A stretch of DNA of 64,000 nt, taken from assembly GCF_000421185.1 (NCBI RefSeq), contig NZ_ATWJ01000008.1, positions 310,001 to 374,000 on the forward strand, read 5' to 3'. Positions 9,381 to 18,955 of the stretch are shown here, in pieces (position 1 is the stretch's first letter; each line of letters opens with the position of its first letter). Source of the stretch: Ornithinimicrobium pekingense DSM 21552 (GTDB taxonomy: Bacteria > Actinomycetota > Actinomycetes > Actinomycetales > Dermatophilaceae). The notes under the pieces are model-generated. The model did no database searches, was not told where the DNA came from, and saw nothing but the letters and a program-made list of their open reading frames with translations. The position numbers and the translations under genes are program-made.

Positions 9381-9556
9381 CGGGCTCCGGCCACGGCGTG
9401 GACGTGGCTCCCGGACGCGCGACGGGAGGCCGGCCGACCGGCCGCGGCCCGGGCGCGCCGCCGCAGGCGGGCCAGCACCGGGCCGCCCCAGGCGCGCCGC
9501 AGCTGCTCGCGGCGGTAGGTGTTCTCGACCTCCAGGAAGGCGGTGGTGGTGAACAT
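9377..9556 (-). CDS. Small basic protein (59 aa) translationally coupled to the LuxR regulator
   Basis: Begins MFTTTAFLEVENTYRREQL and ends with an Arg/Ala-rich tail. AGAGGA lies nine to twelve bases upstream of the ATG at 9556, a good ribosome-binding site. Its TGA overlaps the regulator's GTG in GTGA. No domain is recognised. It could be a small partner of the regulator or simply a coupling leader; the first half looks like a real amphipathic helix while the R/A-rich tail could be driven by composition. Confidence 0.55.
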   Translation of the reverse strand: MFTTTAFLEVENTYRREQLRRAWGGPVLARLRRRARAAAGRPASRRASGSHVHAVAGAR

Positions 9557-9610
9557 GACGGGTTCCTCTCGGCAGGCGGACCCGGGCGGGTCCGACATGT
9601 CCAGAGTCGT

Positions 9611-9691
9611 CTCCTGAGGTAGGAGCAGACATCGGGCGATCTCCCTGACCTGCGCCCGCGGGCTACCTCAGACCGTCACGCCCCACCTCAG
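9611..9691. promoter_or_regulatory. Three copies of CTGAGGTRG upstream of the LuxR operon
   Basis: CTGAGGTAG occurs at 9614-9622 on the plus strand, and its complement CTACCTCAG at 9663-9671 and CCACCTCAG at 9683-9691. The first sits inside a short inverted repeat (CTCCT-N5-AGGAG, 9611-9625). Three nonamers in 80 bp of GC-rich intergenic DNA look like operator half-sites, possibly for the LuxR-type regulator itself. The last one reaches into the end of the MurE-like gene. Confidence 0.3.
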
Positions 9692-11196
9692 GGGCAGCCG
9701 CCCTCCCGCCGCACCCGCAGCGCGGCCCGAGCCTGCTCGATCTCCGCCCAGGGGATCGTCTCCGTGTCGCGCTCGAGGGTCTCCTCCGGTCCCTTGCCCG
9801 CCAGCAGGACGGTGTCGACGGGGGCGGCCGAGCACACGGCATACCTGATCGCCTCGGTGCGGTCGCCGATCGAGACGAAGTTGGTGCGCCCCTCCTCCCG
9901 CGCGCCCCGCTCCATCTCCTCGAGGATGTCGCGCAGCGGGGTGGTGCGGTGGTCCTCCTCGGTGAGGACGGCATGGTCGGCGAGCCGGGTCGCGACCGCG
10001 CCGAGCGGCGCCCGCTTGGAGGGGTCGCGCGGGCCGCCGGCGGAGCCGATCACGACCCACAGGGCACCGTCGGTGGTCACGCGCACGGTCTCCAGCGCCT
10101 TCTCCAGGCTGGGCGGGGTGTGTGCGAAGTCCACGATGACGCGTGGCTCGCCCTCGCCCCGCTCGACCATCTCCATCCGCCCGGCGACGCCGTCGAAGCC
10201 GGCGAGGGCCTCGACCAGCTCGGCCGTCGCGACGCCCGTCGCGGCGACCCCGGCCATGGCGGCCAGCGCGTTGGCGACGTTGAAGCGGCCGATCATCGGC
10301 AGGCTGGCGCTGAACCGCCCGTCGGGGGCGTGCAGGGTGAAGGTGATCCCCTCGGCACCCTCCTGGACGTCCGTCGCACGCCAGTCGGCCTCCCCGCCCT
10401 CCGCCGAGTATGTGGTGCACGTGCGCCCGCCCTCGGTGGCCAGGGGCAGCAGCTGGTCGAACCACGGCAGGTCGTCGGCGTTGAGCACGCTGTGCCGGGC
10501 GCGCTGGACCAGCTTGGCCTTGTCGGCGAAGTACTGCTCCATCGTCCCGTGGAAGTCGAGGTGCTCGCCGGTGAGGTTGGTCCACACGGCCACGTCGTAG
10601 GAGACGCCGCGGACCCGGTCCATGGCCAGGGCGTGGGAGGAGGACTCGACGACCGCGTCGGTGGCGCCGTGCCGGAGCATCTCGCGCAGGATGTGCTGCA
10701 CCTGCGGCGCCTCGGGCGTGGTGAAGTGCGACGGCGGCTGGCGCAGCACCCCGTCGGGCAGCTCGTAGCCGATGGTCGAGAGCAGCCCGGTGCTGCGCCC
10801 CGCGGACCGGAGCAGGTGCAGCGCCAGGCACGAGGTCGTCGTCTTGCCGTCGGTGCCGGTCACCCCGACGACGCTGAGCTCGTCGCTGGGGCGGCCCATG
10901 ATCGCGGTCGCGGCGTCGGCCAGCGCGGCGCGGGCGTGCGGGACGCGCAGGTAGGGCACCGGGCACAGGGCGTGCTCCGGCAGGCCCTCGCCGAGGACGA
11001 CGACGGCCCCGGCCTCGACCGCCTCGCCGATGAAGGAGTGGCCGTCGAAGCGGGCGCCCCGGACCGCCACGAAGGCCTGCCCCGGGCGGATCCAGTCGGC
11101 CTGGTGGCTGACGCCGGTCACCTGGGTGTCCCCGTCGTGCCCGGAGCGGTCGTCGAGGGTGGCACCGAGGGCGGCGGCGAGGTCGGCGAGCTTCAT
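9688..11196 (-). CDS. Stand-alone MurE-like UDP-MurNAc-peptide ligase
   Basis: 502 aa with the three Mur-ligase domains: N-terminal UDP-binding (about 1-100), central ATPase with VGVTGTDGKTTT (about 112-123) and C-terminal domain. It would add an amino acid to UDP-MurNAc-L-Ala-D-Glu in the cytoplasm. The residues that select meso-DAP in classical MurE (DNPR) read EDHR near residue 413, so substrate choice is unclear. It is not in a dcw cluster, so it may be a second, specialised copy. TAGTGT (11209-11204) ends 7 nt before the ATG at 11196 with no Shine-Dalgarno, implying a leaderless message. An in-frame GTG three codons upstream is less likely. Confidence 0.85.
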   Translation of the reverse strand: MKLADLAAALGATLDDRSGHDGDTQVTGVSHQADWIRPGQAFVAVRGARFDGHSFIGEAVEAGAVVVLGEGLPEHALCPVPYLRVPHARAALADAATAIMGRPSDELSVVGVTGTDGKTTTSCLALHLLRSAGRSTGLLSTIGYELPDGVLRQPPSHFTTPEAPQVQHILREMLRHGATDAVVESSSHALAMDRVRGVSYDVAVWTNLTGEHLDFHGTMEQYFADKAKLVQRARHSVLNADDLPWFDQLLPLATEGGRTCTTYSAEGGEADWRATDVQEGAEGITFTLHAPDGRFSASLPMIGRFNVANALAAMAGVAATGVATAELVEALAGFDGVAGRMEMVERGEGEPRVIVDFAHTPPSLEKALETVRVTTDGALWVVIGSAGGPRDPSKRAPLGAVATRLADHAVLTEEDHRTTPLRDILEEMERGAREEGRTNFVSIGDRTEAIRYAVCSAAPVDTVLLAGKGPEETLERDTETIPWAEIEQARAALRVRREGGCP

Positions 11197-11227
11197 GGCG
11201 CACACACTAGGCCAGGGCCCTGCCGGC

Positions 11228-13189
11228 TCAGGGACGCACGAGCCAGACGGGCTGGTAGGTCGAGAGCCAGATCGCGCCGTCCTCGGTGAGGTTGGGCGGG
11301 TAGCCGTTGAGGGCGTCCACCGCCGAGTCCGCCGACAGCCCGAGCTCGCGCACCCACCAGGCCGGGACCTCCCGGGGCTGCTCGGTCACGTTGTAGAGCT
11401 CCAGCAGCGGGCCGACCGGGTGGCGGCGCAGCACCGCGAAGACGCCGGGGTCCGTGGTCGCGACGAGCTCCGCGGGCACGCTGGCGTGCAGGTGCGGCAG
11501 CCCGGCCCGCACCCTCGCGAGGTGCCGCAGACCGGCATACACGCGCCCCTCCGCCGAGGCTGCGTCGGCCCGGGCTGTGAGCACCCGTTGCCAGTCCAGC
11601 CGCGGGCGGTGGGCCCACCGGTTGTCGTCGGCGTGCTCGGGCACCGCCGCCCAGGCGTCGTCGTTGAGCTGGGCGACCTCGTCGCCGGACCAGAGGACCG
11701 GGACCCCGCCGTAGCCGTAGACGATCGTGTAGCCCAGCAGCAGCCGGGCGACCGCGGAGTCGACCGCGCTCGGGTCGTCCCCGGCGAGCGCCGTGCCGAG
11801 CCCGACCAGGCTCGCCGCGCTGCCGGAGATCCTCCGGTCCCCCGTGGCGGGGTTGTGCTGGAAGACCAGGCCCTGCGCGGGCGAGCCGGGGAACTCGCCC
11901 GAGTAGTAGTCGGACAGGAAGCCGCGGTGCGCCGCACCGTCGGCCTGCACGGCCCGGGCGTCGGCGTCGTCGATGGCCCACCCGATGTCGTCGTGGCAGC
12001 GCAGGTAGGTGATCCAGGCGGTGGTCGTCGGCACCTGGGGGAAGCGGCCGAGCGCGTGCGTGGCCAGGCGGGCGTCCCGGGTCGCGAGCATCGACCAGAT
12101 CTGGACCATGAGGCTGTTGTGGTAGGCGAGGTCGGAGACCCGCCCGTGGTGGCGCCCTTGCCCCAGGTAGTGCACGACCTCGTTCGGGCCGACGATCGCC
12201 TCGGCCTTGAAGATCAGGGACGGGGCGGCGATGCGCGCCACCGCCCGCAGCGCCTGGGTGAGCTGGTGGACCTCGGGCTCGTTCTGGCAGATCGTGCCCA
12301 TCCGCTTCCAGATGAACGCGATCGCGTCCAGCCGCAGCACCTCGACCCCCTGGTTGGCCAGGAAGAGCACGACGTCGGCCATCTCGCAGAAGACGTCGGG
12401 GTTGTCCCACGCCAGGTCCCACTGGTAGCCGTTGAACGTCGTCCAGACCCAGCCCTCCAGCTCCTCGTCCCAGGTGAAGCTGCCTGGCGCGAAGTCGGGG
12501 AAGACCTCCGGCAGCGTGCGCTCGTACTCGTCGGGGACGGTGCGGTCGGGGTAGACGTGGAAGTAGGCGCGGTAGCGCTCGTCACCGGCCCGTGCCGCGC
12601 GCGCCCACGCGTGCTCGCGGGCCACGTGGTTGAGCACGAGGTCCAGGCACAGGCTGATGCCCTCCCCGCGCAGGGTGCGCGTGAGCGCGCGCAGGTCCTC
12701 CATCGTGCCGAGGTCGGCGCGCACCTGCCGGTAGTCGGCGACGGCGTACCCGCCGTCGTTGGGTGCGGGGCGGGGCTGCAGGAGCGGCATGAGGTGCAGG
12801 TAGCGGACGCCCAGGTCGCGCAGGTGCCCCACCCGCTCGGCGACCCCGGCCAGCCCCGTGCCCTGGGGCGCCAGCCGCTCGGCGTAGGCCGCGTAGCCGA
12901 CGACCTCAGGACGCTGGAACCAGTCCGGCTCCAGGGAGCGCCGCTCGTCGAGCAGGTGCAGCTCGTCGTCACGGTCGCGGTATGCCGTGGCCGCCAGCTC
13001 CAGCAGGCGTCCGGCCACCGCGGCGGGGTCGGGGTAGGGGGCCAGGCCGGAGACGAGGTCGTCCCACCACCGGGCCACCCGCAGGACGAAGGTGGTGCGT
13101 CGGTGCCCGGGCACCTCGGCCAGCACGGCGTCGAGCCGCTCGCGCACGGACGGCGCGAGCGGCTCGGGCCACTGCGGGGCGGGGCTCAC
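11228..13189 (-). CDS. Amylosucrase-type GH13 glycoside hydrolase (GH13_4)
   Basis: 653 aa. It matches amylosucrase throughout: the nucleophile region [14 protein letters not shown] (near 287), acid/base FKAEAIVG (near 330) and RCHDDIGW (near 390) carry the Asp, Glu and Asp of the family, and the N-terminal helical domain is present. Amylosucrase makes alpha-1,4-glucan from sucrose with release of fructose; sucrose hydrolases and isomerases share the fold. No signal peptide is seen, so it acts on imported sugar. The GTG start at 13189 overlaps the MalG-type permease stop (GTGA), so it is the last gene of the sugar ABC operon. The open frame continues far upstream only as a shadow of the permease. 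Confidence 0.85.
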   Translation of the reverse strand: MSPAPQWPEPLAPSVRERLDAVLAEVPGHRRTTFVLRVARWWDDLVSGLAPYPDPAAVAGRLLELAATAYRDRDDELHLLDERRSLEPDWFQRPEVVGYAAYAERLAPQGTGLAGVAERVGHLRDLGVRYLHLMPLLQPRPAPNDGGYAVADYRQVRADLGTMEDLRALTRTLRGEGISLCLDLVLNHVAREHAWARAARAGDERYRAYFHVYPDRTVPDEYERTLPEVFPDFAPGSFTWDEELEGWVWTTFNGYQWDLAWDNPDVFCEMADVVLFLANQGVEVLRLDAIAFIWKRMGTICQNEPEVHQLTQALRAVARIAAPSLIFKAEAIVGPNEVVHYLGQGRHHGRVSDLAYHNSLMVQIWSMLATRDARLATHALGRFPQVPTTTAWITYLRCHDDIGWAIDDADARAVQADGAAHRGFLSDYYSGEFPGSPAQGLVFQHNPATGDRRISGSAASLVGLGTALAGDDPSAVDSAVARLLLGYTIVYGYGGVPVLWSGDEVAQLNDDAWAAVPEHADDNRWAHRPRLDWQRVLTARADAASAEGRVYAGLRHLARVRAGLPHLHASVPAELVATTDPGVFAVLRRHPVGPLLELYNVTEQPREVPAWWVRELGLSADSAVDALNGYPPNLTEDGAIWLSTYQPVWLVRP

Positions 13190-14094
13190 CCCTTGACGGC
13201 GCCGGACGTCATACCGCGCACCAGGAGGTTCTGGAGCGTGAAGAAGACCAGCATCGGCAGCACCATGGAGATGAACGCCCCGGCCGTCAGCAGCTCCGCG
13301 CCCTGGCCCTGGGTGCCCAGCAGCTGCTGGAGCTTGACGATCACCGTCGTGTTCTCGTTGGACAGGAACAGCTTGGCGATGAGCAGGTCGTTCCACACCC
13401 ACAGGAACTGCAGGGTGGCGAAGGCCGCCATCGCCGGCATGGCCATCGGGGCGATGAGCTTCCAGAAGATCTGGAAGTTGGAGCAGCCGTCGATGCGCGC
13501 CGACTCGACCACGCTGAACGGCAGCGAGGCCATGTAGTTGCGCAGCACGTAGATGCACAGCGGCATGCCGAACCCGGTGTGGAGGACCCAGACCGCGAGG
13601 TACTGCCCGGCGATGTCCAGGCCACGGGGGCCGAAGATGTCGAGCAGCGGCGCGAAGGCCACCTGGATCGGGACCACCATCACCGCCACGATCGAGATGA
13701 ACAGGACGTCCTTGCCCCGGAAGTCCATGAACGTAAAGGCGTAGGCCGCGAACGCGGCGAACATGATCGGGATGATGGTGGCCGGGACGGCCACCAGGAC
13801 CCCGTTGATGAACGCGTTGCCCATGTCGGCCTGCTCGAAGACCCGGGAGTAGTTCTCCGTCGTCCACCCGCCGGCCCACAGCGCCTCCCACCAGCCGGAG
13901 GTGGCCGCCGCGTCGCGGGTGCGCAGGCTGGTGACGAGCAGGCCGATGGTCGGGACCGTCCACAGCAGCGCGAGCAGGAACATCACGACCATGGAGACCG
14001 GGCTGCGCTTGCGCCCGTCCTTCATCCGGCCGCTGCCACGGATCTTCTCGGCGGTCACCCTGGTGTCGCGGTCGTTCGCCGTCGTCGTGCTCAT
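13186..14094 (-). CDS. Sugar ABC transporter permease, MalG type
   Basis: 302 aa with six membrane segments, the first at about 35-55. The EAA loop ([18 protein letters not shown], about 200) contacts the ATPase. The N-terminus is a 30-residue cytoplasmic tail. The start ATG overlaps the MalF stop by 4 bp and the stop overlaps the amylosucrase GTG. With the upstream MalF-type permease it forms the membrane channel for the imported oligosaccharide. No ATPase gene is in the operon; actinobacteria often share one MsiK-type ATPase, which is inferred here. Confidence 0.92.
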   Translation of the reverse strand: MSTTTANDRDTRVTAEKIRGSGRMKDGRKRSPVSMVVMFLLALLWTVPTIGLLVTSLRTRDAAATSGWWEALWAGGWTTENYSRVFEQADMGNAFINGVLVAVPATIIPIMFAAFAAYAFTFMDFRGKDVLFISIVAVMVVPIQVAFAPLLDIFGPRGLDIAGQYLAVWVLHTGFGMPLCIYVLRNYMASLPFSVVESARIDGCSNFQIFWKLIAPMAMPAMAAFATLQFLWVWNDLLIAKLFLSNENTTVIVKLQQLLGTQGQGAELLTAGAFISMVLPMLVFFTLQNLLVRGMTSGAVKG

Positions 14095-15290
14095 CGCATG
14101 GCCTCCTGCTCACGGAACTGCTTGACCTGGTAGATCAGGACCGGGATCACCGCGATCAGCAGGATCACGACCAGAGCGCTGGCCAGCCCGGCCTGCCCGC
14201 GGGCGAAGAGCTGGTTGAAGAACTGGTTGGCGATGACGTCGGTGTTGGCCCGTCCGTTCGTCAGGACGTAGACGATGTCGAACACCTTCATGACCAGGAT
14301 CAGCACGGTGATGAAGACGGTGATGATCGTGCCCTTGATCTGCGGGATGACGACCTTCCAGAAGATCTGCCACTCGGTCGCCCCGTCGATACGGGCCGCC
14401 TCGATGGTGTCCTCAGGGACGCCCTTGATGGCCGCGGACAGCAGCACCATGGCCAGACCGGTCTGAAGCCAGACGAGGATGACCATGAGCAGCAGGCTGT
14501 TGAGACGCCCGGTGTCGATCGAGAGCCAGTTCTGCGGCTGGCCACCAAAGGCGGTCAGGATCGCGTTGAGCATGCCCGTCTGGGGACGTCCTGGTGCCTG
14601 GTAGGCGTAGACCTGGGTCAGCCAGATGGCCGACGCGGCGACGAAGCTGATCGCCATCGGCAGGAAGATGAAGCTCTTGGCCCACTTCTCACCGCCGGCG
14701 GAGAGCTTGTCCGCCAGGACCGCCACGACGACGCCGATGGCGACCGTCAGCGCCGGCACGATCGCGATCCACAGCAGGTTGTTGATCACTGCGGACCAGA
14801 ACGCACCGCTGCCGAAGAGGTCGACGTAGTTCTGCAGTCCTACGTAGGCCGTGCTGTCGGCGTTGGCGAAGCTGTAGTGGATGGTCTGCAGCGTGGGGTA
14901 GAGCAGCATCAGCCCGATGAGGGAGAAGCCCGGCAGCAGAAAGGCGTAGGGGATCAACCCGTGCTCCAGCCGCCGTGGCAGCGCCTCGACCGCGACGTTG
15001 ATGAAGTAGAACAGCACCGCGGCGCCGCCGACCCCGACCACCAGGCCGAGGGCCCCCATGAGGATCTTGCTGTTGAAGAACCACTCGGGGTAGTAGGCGA
15101 AGGCCAGGAACAGGTTGAGCATCGCCCAGAGGGTGAACGCCACCCCCACGACGCCGATGAGCAGCTTGACCGGCTGCAGCCCCTGGTCGTCGGGCACCGT
15201 GGCCTCGGGCGGCGCGTCGTCGGCGCGGGGGTCGGCCTCGACGACGGTCGTGTCGTCGCTCAGCGGCGGTTGCGAGTGGGAGGAGGTCAT
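14091..15290 (-). CDS. Sugar ABC transporter permease, MalF type
   Basis: 399 aa with eight predicted membrane segments: two before a cytoplasmic loop at about 110, then the six-helix permease core. The EAA loop ([18 protein letters not shown]) is near 315. An acidic 45-residue N-terminal tail precedes the first helix. The ATG at 15290 overlaps the binding-protein stop as ATGA; the much longer open frame upstream is a shadow of that gene. It works with the MalG-type permease in sugar import. Confidence 0.92.
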   Translation of the reverse strand: MTSSHSQPPLSDDTTVVEADPRADDAPPEATVPDDQGLQPVKLLIGVVGVAFTLWAMLNLFLAFAYYPEWFFNSKILMGALGLVVGVGGAAVLFYFINVAVEALPRRLEHGLIPYAFLLPGFSLIGLMLLYPTLQTIHYSFANADSTAYVGLQNYVDLFGSGAFWSAVINNLLWIAIVPALTVAIGVVVAVLADKLSAGGEKWAKSFIFLPMAISFVAASAIWLTQVYAYQAPGRPQTGMLNAILTAFGGQPQNWLSIDTGRLNSLLLMVILVWLQTGLAMVLLSAAIKGVPEDTIEAARIDGATEWQIFWKVVIPQIKGTIITVFITVLILVMKVFDIVYVLTNGRANTDVIANQFFNQLFARGQAGLASALVVILLIAVIPVLIYQVKQFREQEAMR

Positions 15291-16663
15291 CGCCCCGACC
15301 CTGTCTCGGTCGCCGCGTCGCCGGTGTCGGGCCAGCTGTTCTCGATGTCGTCGGCGACCTCCTGCGCCGTGGCCTCGCCGCTCTGGAAGGCGACCATCCC
15401 CTTCCAGAAGGAGTCGGAGCCGACCTCCTTGGGCATGACGTCGGAGGCGTCGAAACGGAAGACGTCGGCGTTGTAGGCCATCTCGGCGATCTGCCGGGTC
15501 GTCTCGTCGACGTAGAGACTGGCGTCGAAGGTGGTGTGCGGGCTGAGCCAGCCGCCGCCCTCCGCCCACGGGCCGCCGAACTCGGGGGAGGTGAGGAACT
15601 CCATCACCTCGATCGTGTCGGTGTCGTACGTGAAGGCCGCCGCGAGGTCGCCGCCACCCAGGATGGGCTGCCCGTCGTAGCCGTCCTCGGCGGGTGGGAA
15701 GACATAGATCCCCACCTCCTCGTCGAGGTTGGCCTGCACGTCCTCGGGGAAGAACCCGGTGGCGAAGTTGCCCTGACGCATCAGGTAGCAGTCGGGGTCC
15801 TCCTGGAAGGCCGGGGTCATCGCCTCGCCGAAGGGGGTCGACAGGATGCCGGTGGCCCCGCCGAGGACGTTGCCCTCCTCGTTGGCGAGCTCGCCGTAGG
15901 CCTCGATCGCCTGCACGACGCGCTCGTCGTTGAAGGGGATGCGGTGCGCGACCCAGTCGTCGTAGACGTCCGGACCGTGCAGCCGGAGCATGTACTCCTC
16001 GACCCAGTCGGTCCCGACCCACCCGGTGGCCTGCGCGGACTCCCAGCCGATGCACCACGGCGCCGCGTCGGTGTCCGACTTGATCTGCTCGGCGACCTCG
16101 TCAAGCTCGGCGAGCGATGCCGGCTCGGTGTTCCAGCCGCCCTCCTCGTAGGCCTTCTTGGGGTACCAGACGATCGACTTCACGGCCATGCGCATCGGGG
16201 CCGCGTAGACCCGGCCGCGGTAGTTGGCCGAGTCGAGGAAGCCGTTGACCAGGCTGGCGTTGAGCGCGTCGTAGTCGAGGAACTGGTCGATCGGCACGAT
16301 GTTGCCCGCCTGCGCCATCTGCATGACACCACCGGGCTGGGGGAACAGGCCGATGTCCGGCGGGTCGCCGGCGTCGACACGGATGAGGATGTTGGTGGTG
16401 AAGTCCTGGTCGGAGACGTACTGGACGTCGATCCCGGACTCCGCCTCGAAGTCCGCCAGGGAGGCGTTGAACAGCTCCTCCTCGCTGCCGCCGAAGGCAC
16501 CCATGATGGTGACGACGCCGTCACCCTCCTCCGGCTCGGTGTCGGCCCCGAACCCGCCGGCCCCGGCACCCGCGTCGGGGTTCTGCAGGCAGCCGGACAG
16601 GGTGAGAGCCACGGCGACCGACGTCGTCGTCACCAGGCCGCGCTTCAGTCGTGAACTCGCCAC
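15287..16663 (-). CDS. Sugar ABC transporter substrate-binding lipoprotein
   Basis: 458 aa. The signal peptide ends in lipobox LSGC (about residues 22-25), followed by a G/A/D-rich linker and an extracellular solute-binding family 1 fold. It captures an alpha-glucoside or related oligosaccharide outside the membrane. The GTG start at 16663 has AGGAAGGAG upstream; an in-frame codon 87 bases earlier would lengthen the N-terminus without a Shine-Dalgarno. First gene of the operon binding protein - MalF - MalG - amylosucrase. The substrate is probably sucrose or a sucrose-containing sugar, judged from the amylosucrase partner. Confidence 0.9.
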   Translation of the reverse strand: MASSRLKRGLVTTTSVAVALTLSGCLQNPDAGAGAGGFGADTEPEEGDGVVTIMGAFGGSEEELFNASLADFEAESGIDVQYVSDQDFTTNILIRVDAGDPPDIGLFPQPGGVMQMAQAGNIVPIDQFLDYDALNASLVNGFLDSANYRGRVYAAPMRMAVKSIVWYPKKAYEEGGWNTEPASLAELDEVAEQIKSDTDAAPWCIGWESAQATGWVGTDWVEEYMLRLHGPDVYDDWVAHRIPFNDERVVQAIEAYGELANEEGNVLGGATGILSTPFGEAMTPAFQEDPDCYLMRQGNFATGFFPEDVQANLDEEVGIYVFPPAEDGYDGQPILGGGDLAAAFTYDTDTIEVMEFLTSPEFGGPWAEGGGWLSPHTTFDASLYVDETTRQIAEMAYNADVFRFDASDVMPKEVGSDSFWKGMVAFQSGEATAQEVADDIENSWPDTGDAATETGSGR

Positions 16664-16739
16664 GTGAGGCTCCTTCCTCGCGGTGCCGGCGTCGCGACCG
16701 CTGGGATGGGTGCGCGCATCAGCCAGCACATCGGTCTCG

Positions 16740-16776
16740 ACACTACCCACTCGCAGTGAGTTGCGTCACGTCACTG
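16740..16776 (-). promoter_or_regulatory. Promoter and inverted-repeat operator of the sugar ABC operon
   Basis: On the minus strand a -10 TAGTGT (16745-16740) is preceded by GTGACG (16769-16764) at 18 bp. The -35 lies inside the inverted repeat CAGTGA-N11-TCACTG (16754-16776), well placed for a LacI- or ROK-type sugar repressor. Transcription would start near 16733, leaving about a 70-nt leader with a good Shine-Dalgarno. Confidence 0.45.
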
Positions 16777-16789
16777 GATCACGATGTGG

Positions 16790-18955
16790 TCACGGTTGGC
16801 GGTCGGGCACCGGCTCGACCAGCACGAGGTGGGAGTGCTCCGGCAGCAGGGGCAGCATGGGCAGCCCGGCCTGGCCCAGCACCGAGCCCGGCAGGACCAC
16901 ACCCTCCCGGGCCCAGGGCACCCGGTCAGCCACCCCGCCGGACCAGGGGGCGCCCGGCTCGGGCACCGTGGCCCGGTAGCGACGAGCCGGGTCCAGGCCC
17001 GGCAGCCGCACCCGGTGCGGCCCGGTGGTCGCCGGACGGGCGACGGAGGCGACCGAGTACAGCGCCCGGTCACGGCCCGGCGCCACGACCCCGTGGACCT
17101 GGACGGCCGGGTCAGGGTGGTCGCCGGTGACGACCGTGCCGGAGTGCAGGAGGGCGCGATGTGCCTTGTGGAAGGCGACCCAGGCACCCAGCTCGGCCAG
17201 CTCCTCCGGGGTCGCGGCCGTGAGGTCGGCCTCGATACCCATGTGGCCCCAGAGCGCGGTCTCGGCGCGGAAGGAGAGGTCGTGGCGCCGCCCTGTCGTG
17301 TGCGAGCGCGTCGCCCCCACGTGCGTCCCGACCCAGCCGGGGGGCAGCAGCAGGAAGGTCCAGCGCTGGATGTCGCGACGCTCCAGCGGGTCGATGCAGT
17401 CCGAGGCCCAGACCCGCACGCAGCGCTCCATCACCCCGAGGTCGACCCGCCCCCCGCCTCCGGCGCACGACTCGATCTCCAGCCCGGGGCGGGCCCGGAG
17501 CAGCTCGTCCATGAGGCGGTAGGCGGCCAGCGTGTGGGCGCGCACGCCCGGCTCACCACCGGGTGCGTGCCCGGCGTCGTTGAGATACCGGTTGTGGTCC
17601 CACTTCAGGTAGGCGATGTCGTGGTCGCGCAGCAGGGCCACCAGCTGGTCGCGCACGTGCGCGTAGGCACCGGGGTGCGCCAGGTCGAGCACGTGCTGCT
17701 GACGTGACTCCAGCCCGCGCCGCCCACCGGCGCTGAACAGCCACTCGGGATGCGCCCTGGCCAGCTCGGACTCGGCGCTGACCATCTCCGGCTCCACCCA
17801 CAGGCCGAACTCCATCCCCAGCCCCCGGACGTGCTCCACCAGCGGCCCCAGCCCGTCGGGCCACACCTGCGGCGAGACGGCCCAGTCGCCCAGCGAGGTC
17901 GTGTCGTCACGGCGCCCGCCGAACCACCCGTCGTCGAGCACGAACCGCTCCGCCCCGACGGCGGCCCCCGCGTCGGCGAGAGCGGTCAGTCGCTCCAGCG
18001 ACTGGTCGAAGTAGACGGCCTCCCAGGTGTTGAGGGTCACCGGCCGGGGTCGTGCCGGGGCGTGCGGCCGCGAGCGCGACCAGGCGTGGAAGCGCGCCGT
18101 CACCTCGTCCAGCCCGACGCCGTAGGCGGCGTAGAGCCACGGGGTGGTGCACGACTCCCCGGCTCCCAGCTGCAGCTCGCCGTGCTCCAGCGCCTCGCCA
18201 CCGCCCAGCAGGCGGGCACCGTTGTGGAGCCGCTCGGCGTAGACCTGCTGGTTGCCGCTCCAGCCGAGATGGACCGCCCACACCGCGCCGTGCCGGAAGC
18301 CGAAGCCCGGCTCACCGGCGCACAGGAGGTGGTAGGCGTCCAGACCGGTGCGGCCCGTGCGCACCTCCCGGCTGTGCACCCCCGCAGGGAACGGTTGACG
18401 CTGGGGGATGCGCTCGTAGGTGTGCCGACCGGTGAAGTCGAGCAGCTCGGTCGCCTGCTCGGGCACCGGCACCGTGTGCCGCACGGCCCCCACGACGTAG
18501 GGGTCGGCCCCGGTGTTGGTCACCGTCGAGCGCAGCCGCAGCAGGCCCTGCGCGTGCAGCTCGACCTCCAGCTGCACCTCGAGGTGTGCCGCCTCGTCCG
18601 TGGCGCGGACGACCACCCGCTGGGTGCCGTCCGCCGTGGTCTCGACCTCGGGCCTGGTCGTCGTGCGCAAGGCGGGGGACCAGTCACGTCCGCCGCGCGA
18701 CCCCTCGAGGCCGGGACGCCCGGTCCAGGCCAGGGCGTGCTCGGGCAGCACGCTCACCGAGTCGGCGACGTCGAAAGGACTGTCACCGACGGGGACCCGC
18801 CCGGCGGTGGCGAGCGCGGCGAGGTCCTCCTCCTCCAGCGGCCCCAGGTCGGCACCCCAGTGCCGCACGACCGGGAGCCGGCGTCCAGGCATCTCGAGCA
18901 CCAGCGACACGCCGCCGGCGCGAAGGTGCAGGTGCTGGACCGTCTCCGTCGTCAC
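16790..18955 (-). CDS. Alpha-galactosidase, GH36
   Basis: 721 aa, normal for GH36. N-terminal beta-sandwich domain (about 1-320), then a TIM barrel with YLKWDHNR (catalytic nucleophile Asp, near 458) and ESCAGGGGRVD...WASDCID (acid/base Asp, near 525). It removes terminal alpha-1,6-galactose from melibiose, raffinose or stachyose. There is no signal peptide, so substrates must be imported, probably by the ABC system encoded immediately downstream: raffinose would yield galactose plus sucrose, and sucrose would feed the amylosucrase. The GTG start overlaps the SprT-like stop (GTGA). Confidence 0.9.
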   Translation of the reverse strand: MTTETVQHLHLRAGGVSLVLEMPGRRLPVVRHWGADLGPLEEEDLAALATAGRVPVGDSPFDVADSVSVLPEHALAWTGRPGLEGSRGGRDWSPALRTTTRPEVETTADGTQRVVVRATDEAAHLEVQLEVELHAQGLLRLRSTVTNTGADPYVVGAVRHTVPVPEQATELLDFTGRHTYERIPQRQPFPAGVHSREVRTGRTGLDAYHLLCAGEPGFGFRHGAVWAVHLGWSGNQQVYAERLHNGARLLGGGEALEHGELQLGAGESCTTPWLYAAYGVGLDEVTARFHAWSRSRPHAPARPRPVTLNTWEAVYFDQSLERLTALADAGAAVGAERFVLDDGWFGGRRDDTTSLGDWAVSPQVWPDGLGPLVEHVRGLGMEFGLWVEPEMVSAESELARAHPEWLFSAGGRRGLESRQQHVLDLAHPGAYAHVRDQLVALLRDHDIAYLKWDHNRYLNDAGHAPGGEPGVRAHTLAAYRLMDELLRARPGLEIESCAGGGGRVDLGVMERCVRVWASDCIDPLERRDIQRWTFLLLPPGWVGTHVGATRSHTTGRRHDLSFRAETALWGHMGIEADLTAATPEELAELGAWVAFHKAHRALLHSGTVVTGDHPDPAVQVHGVVAPGRDRALYSVASVARPATTGPHRVRLPGLDPARRYRATVPEPGAPWSGGVADRVPWAREGVVLPGSVLGQAGLPMLPLLPEHSHLVLVEPVPDRQP

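Noticed and set aside
6126-9518. 1,130-codon plus-strand frame opposite the LuxR regulator
   Set aside because: Mirror of the regulator frame; no domain and no start signal.
13190-14113. N-terminal extension of the amylosucrase frame
   Set aside because: Overlaps the MalG permease in another frame; the GTGA junction at 13189 gives the real start.
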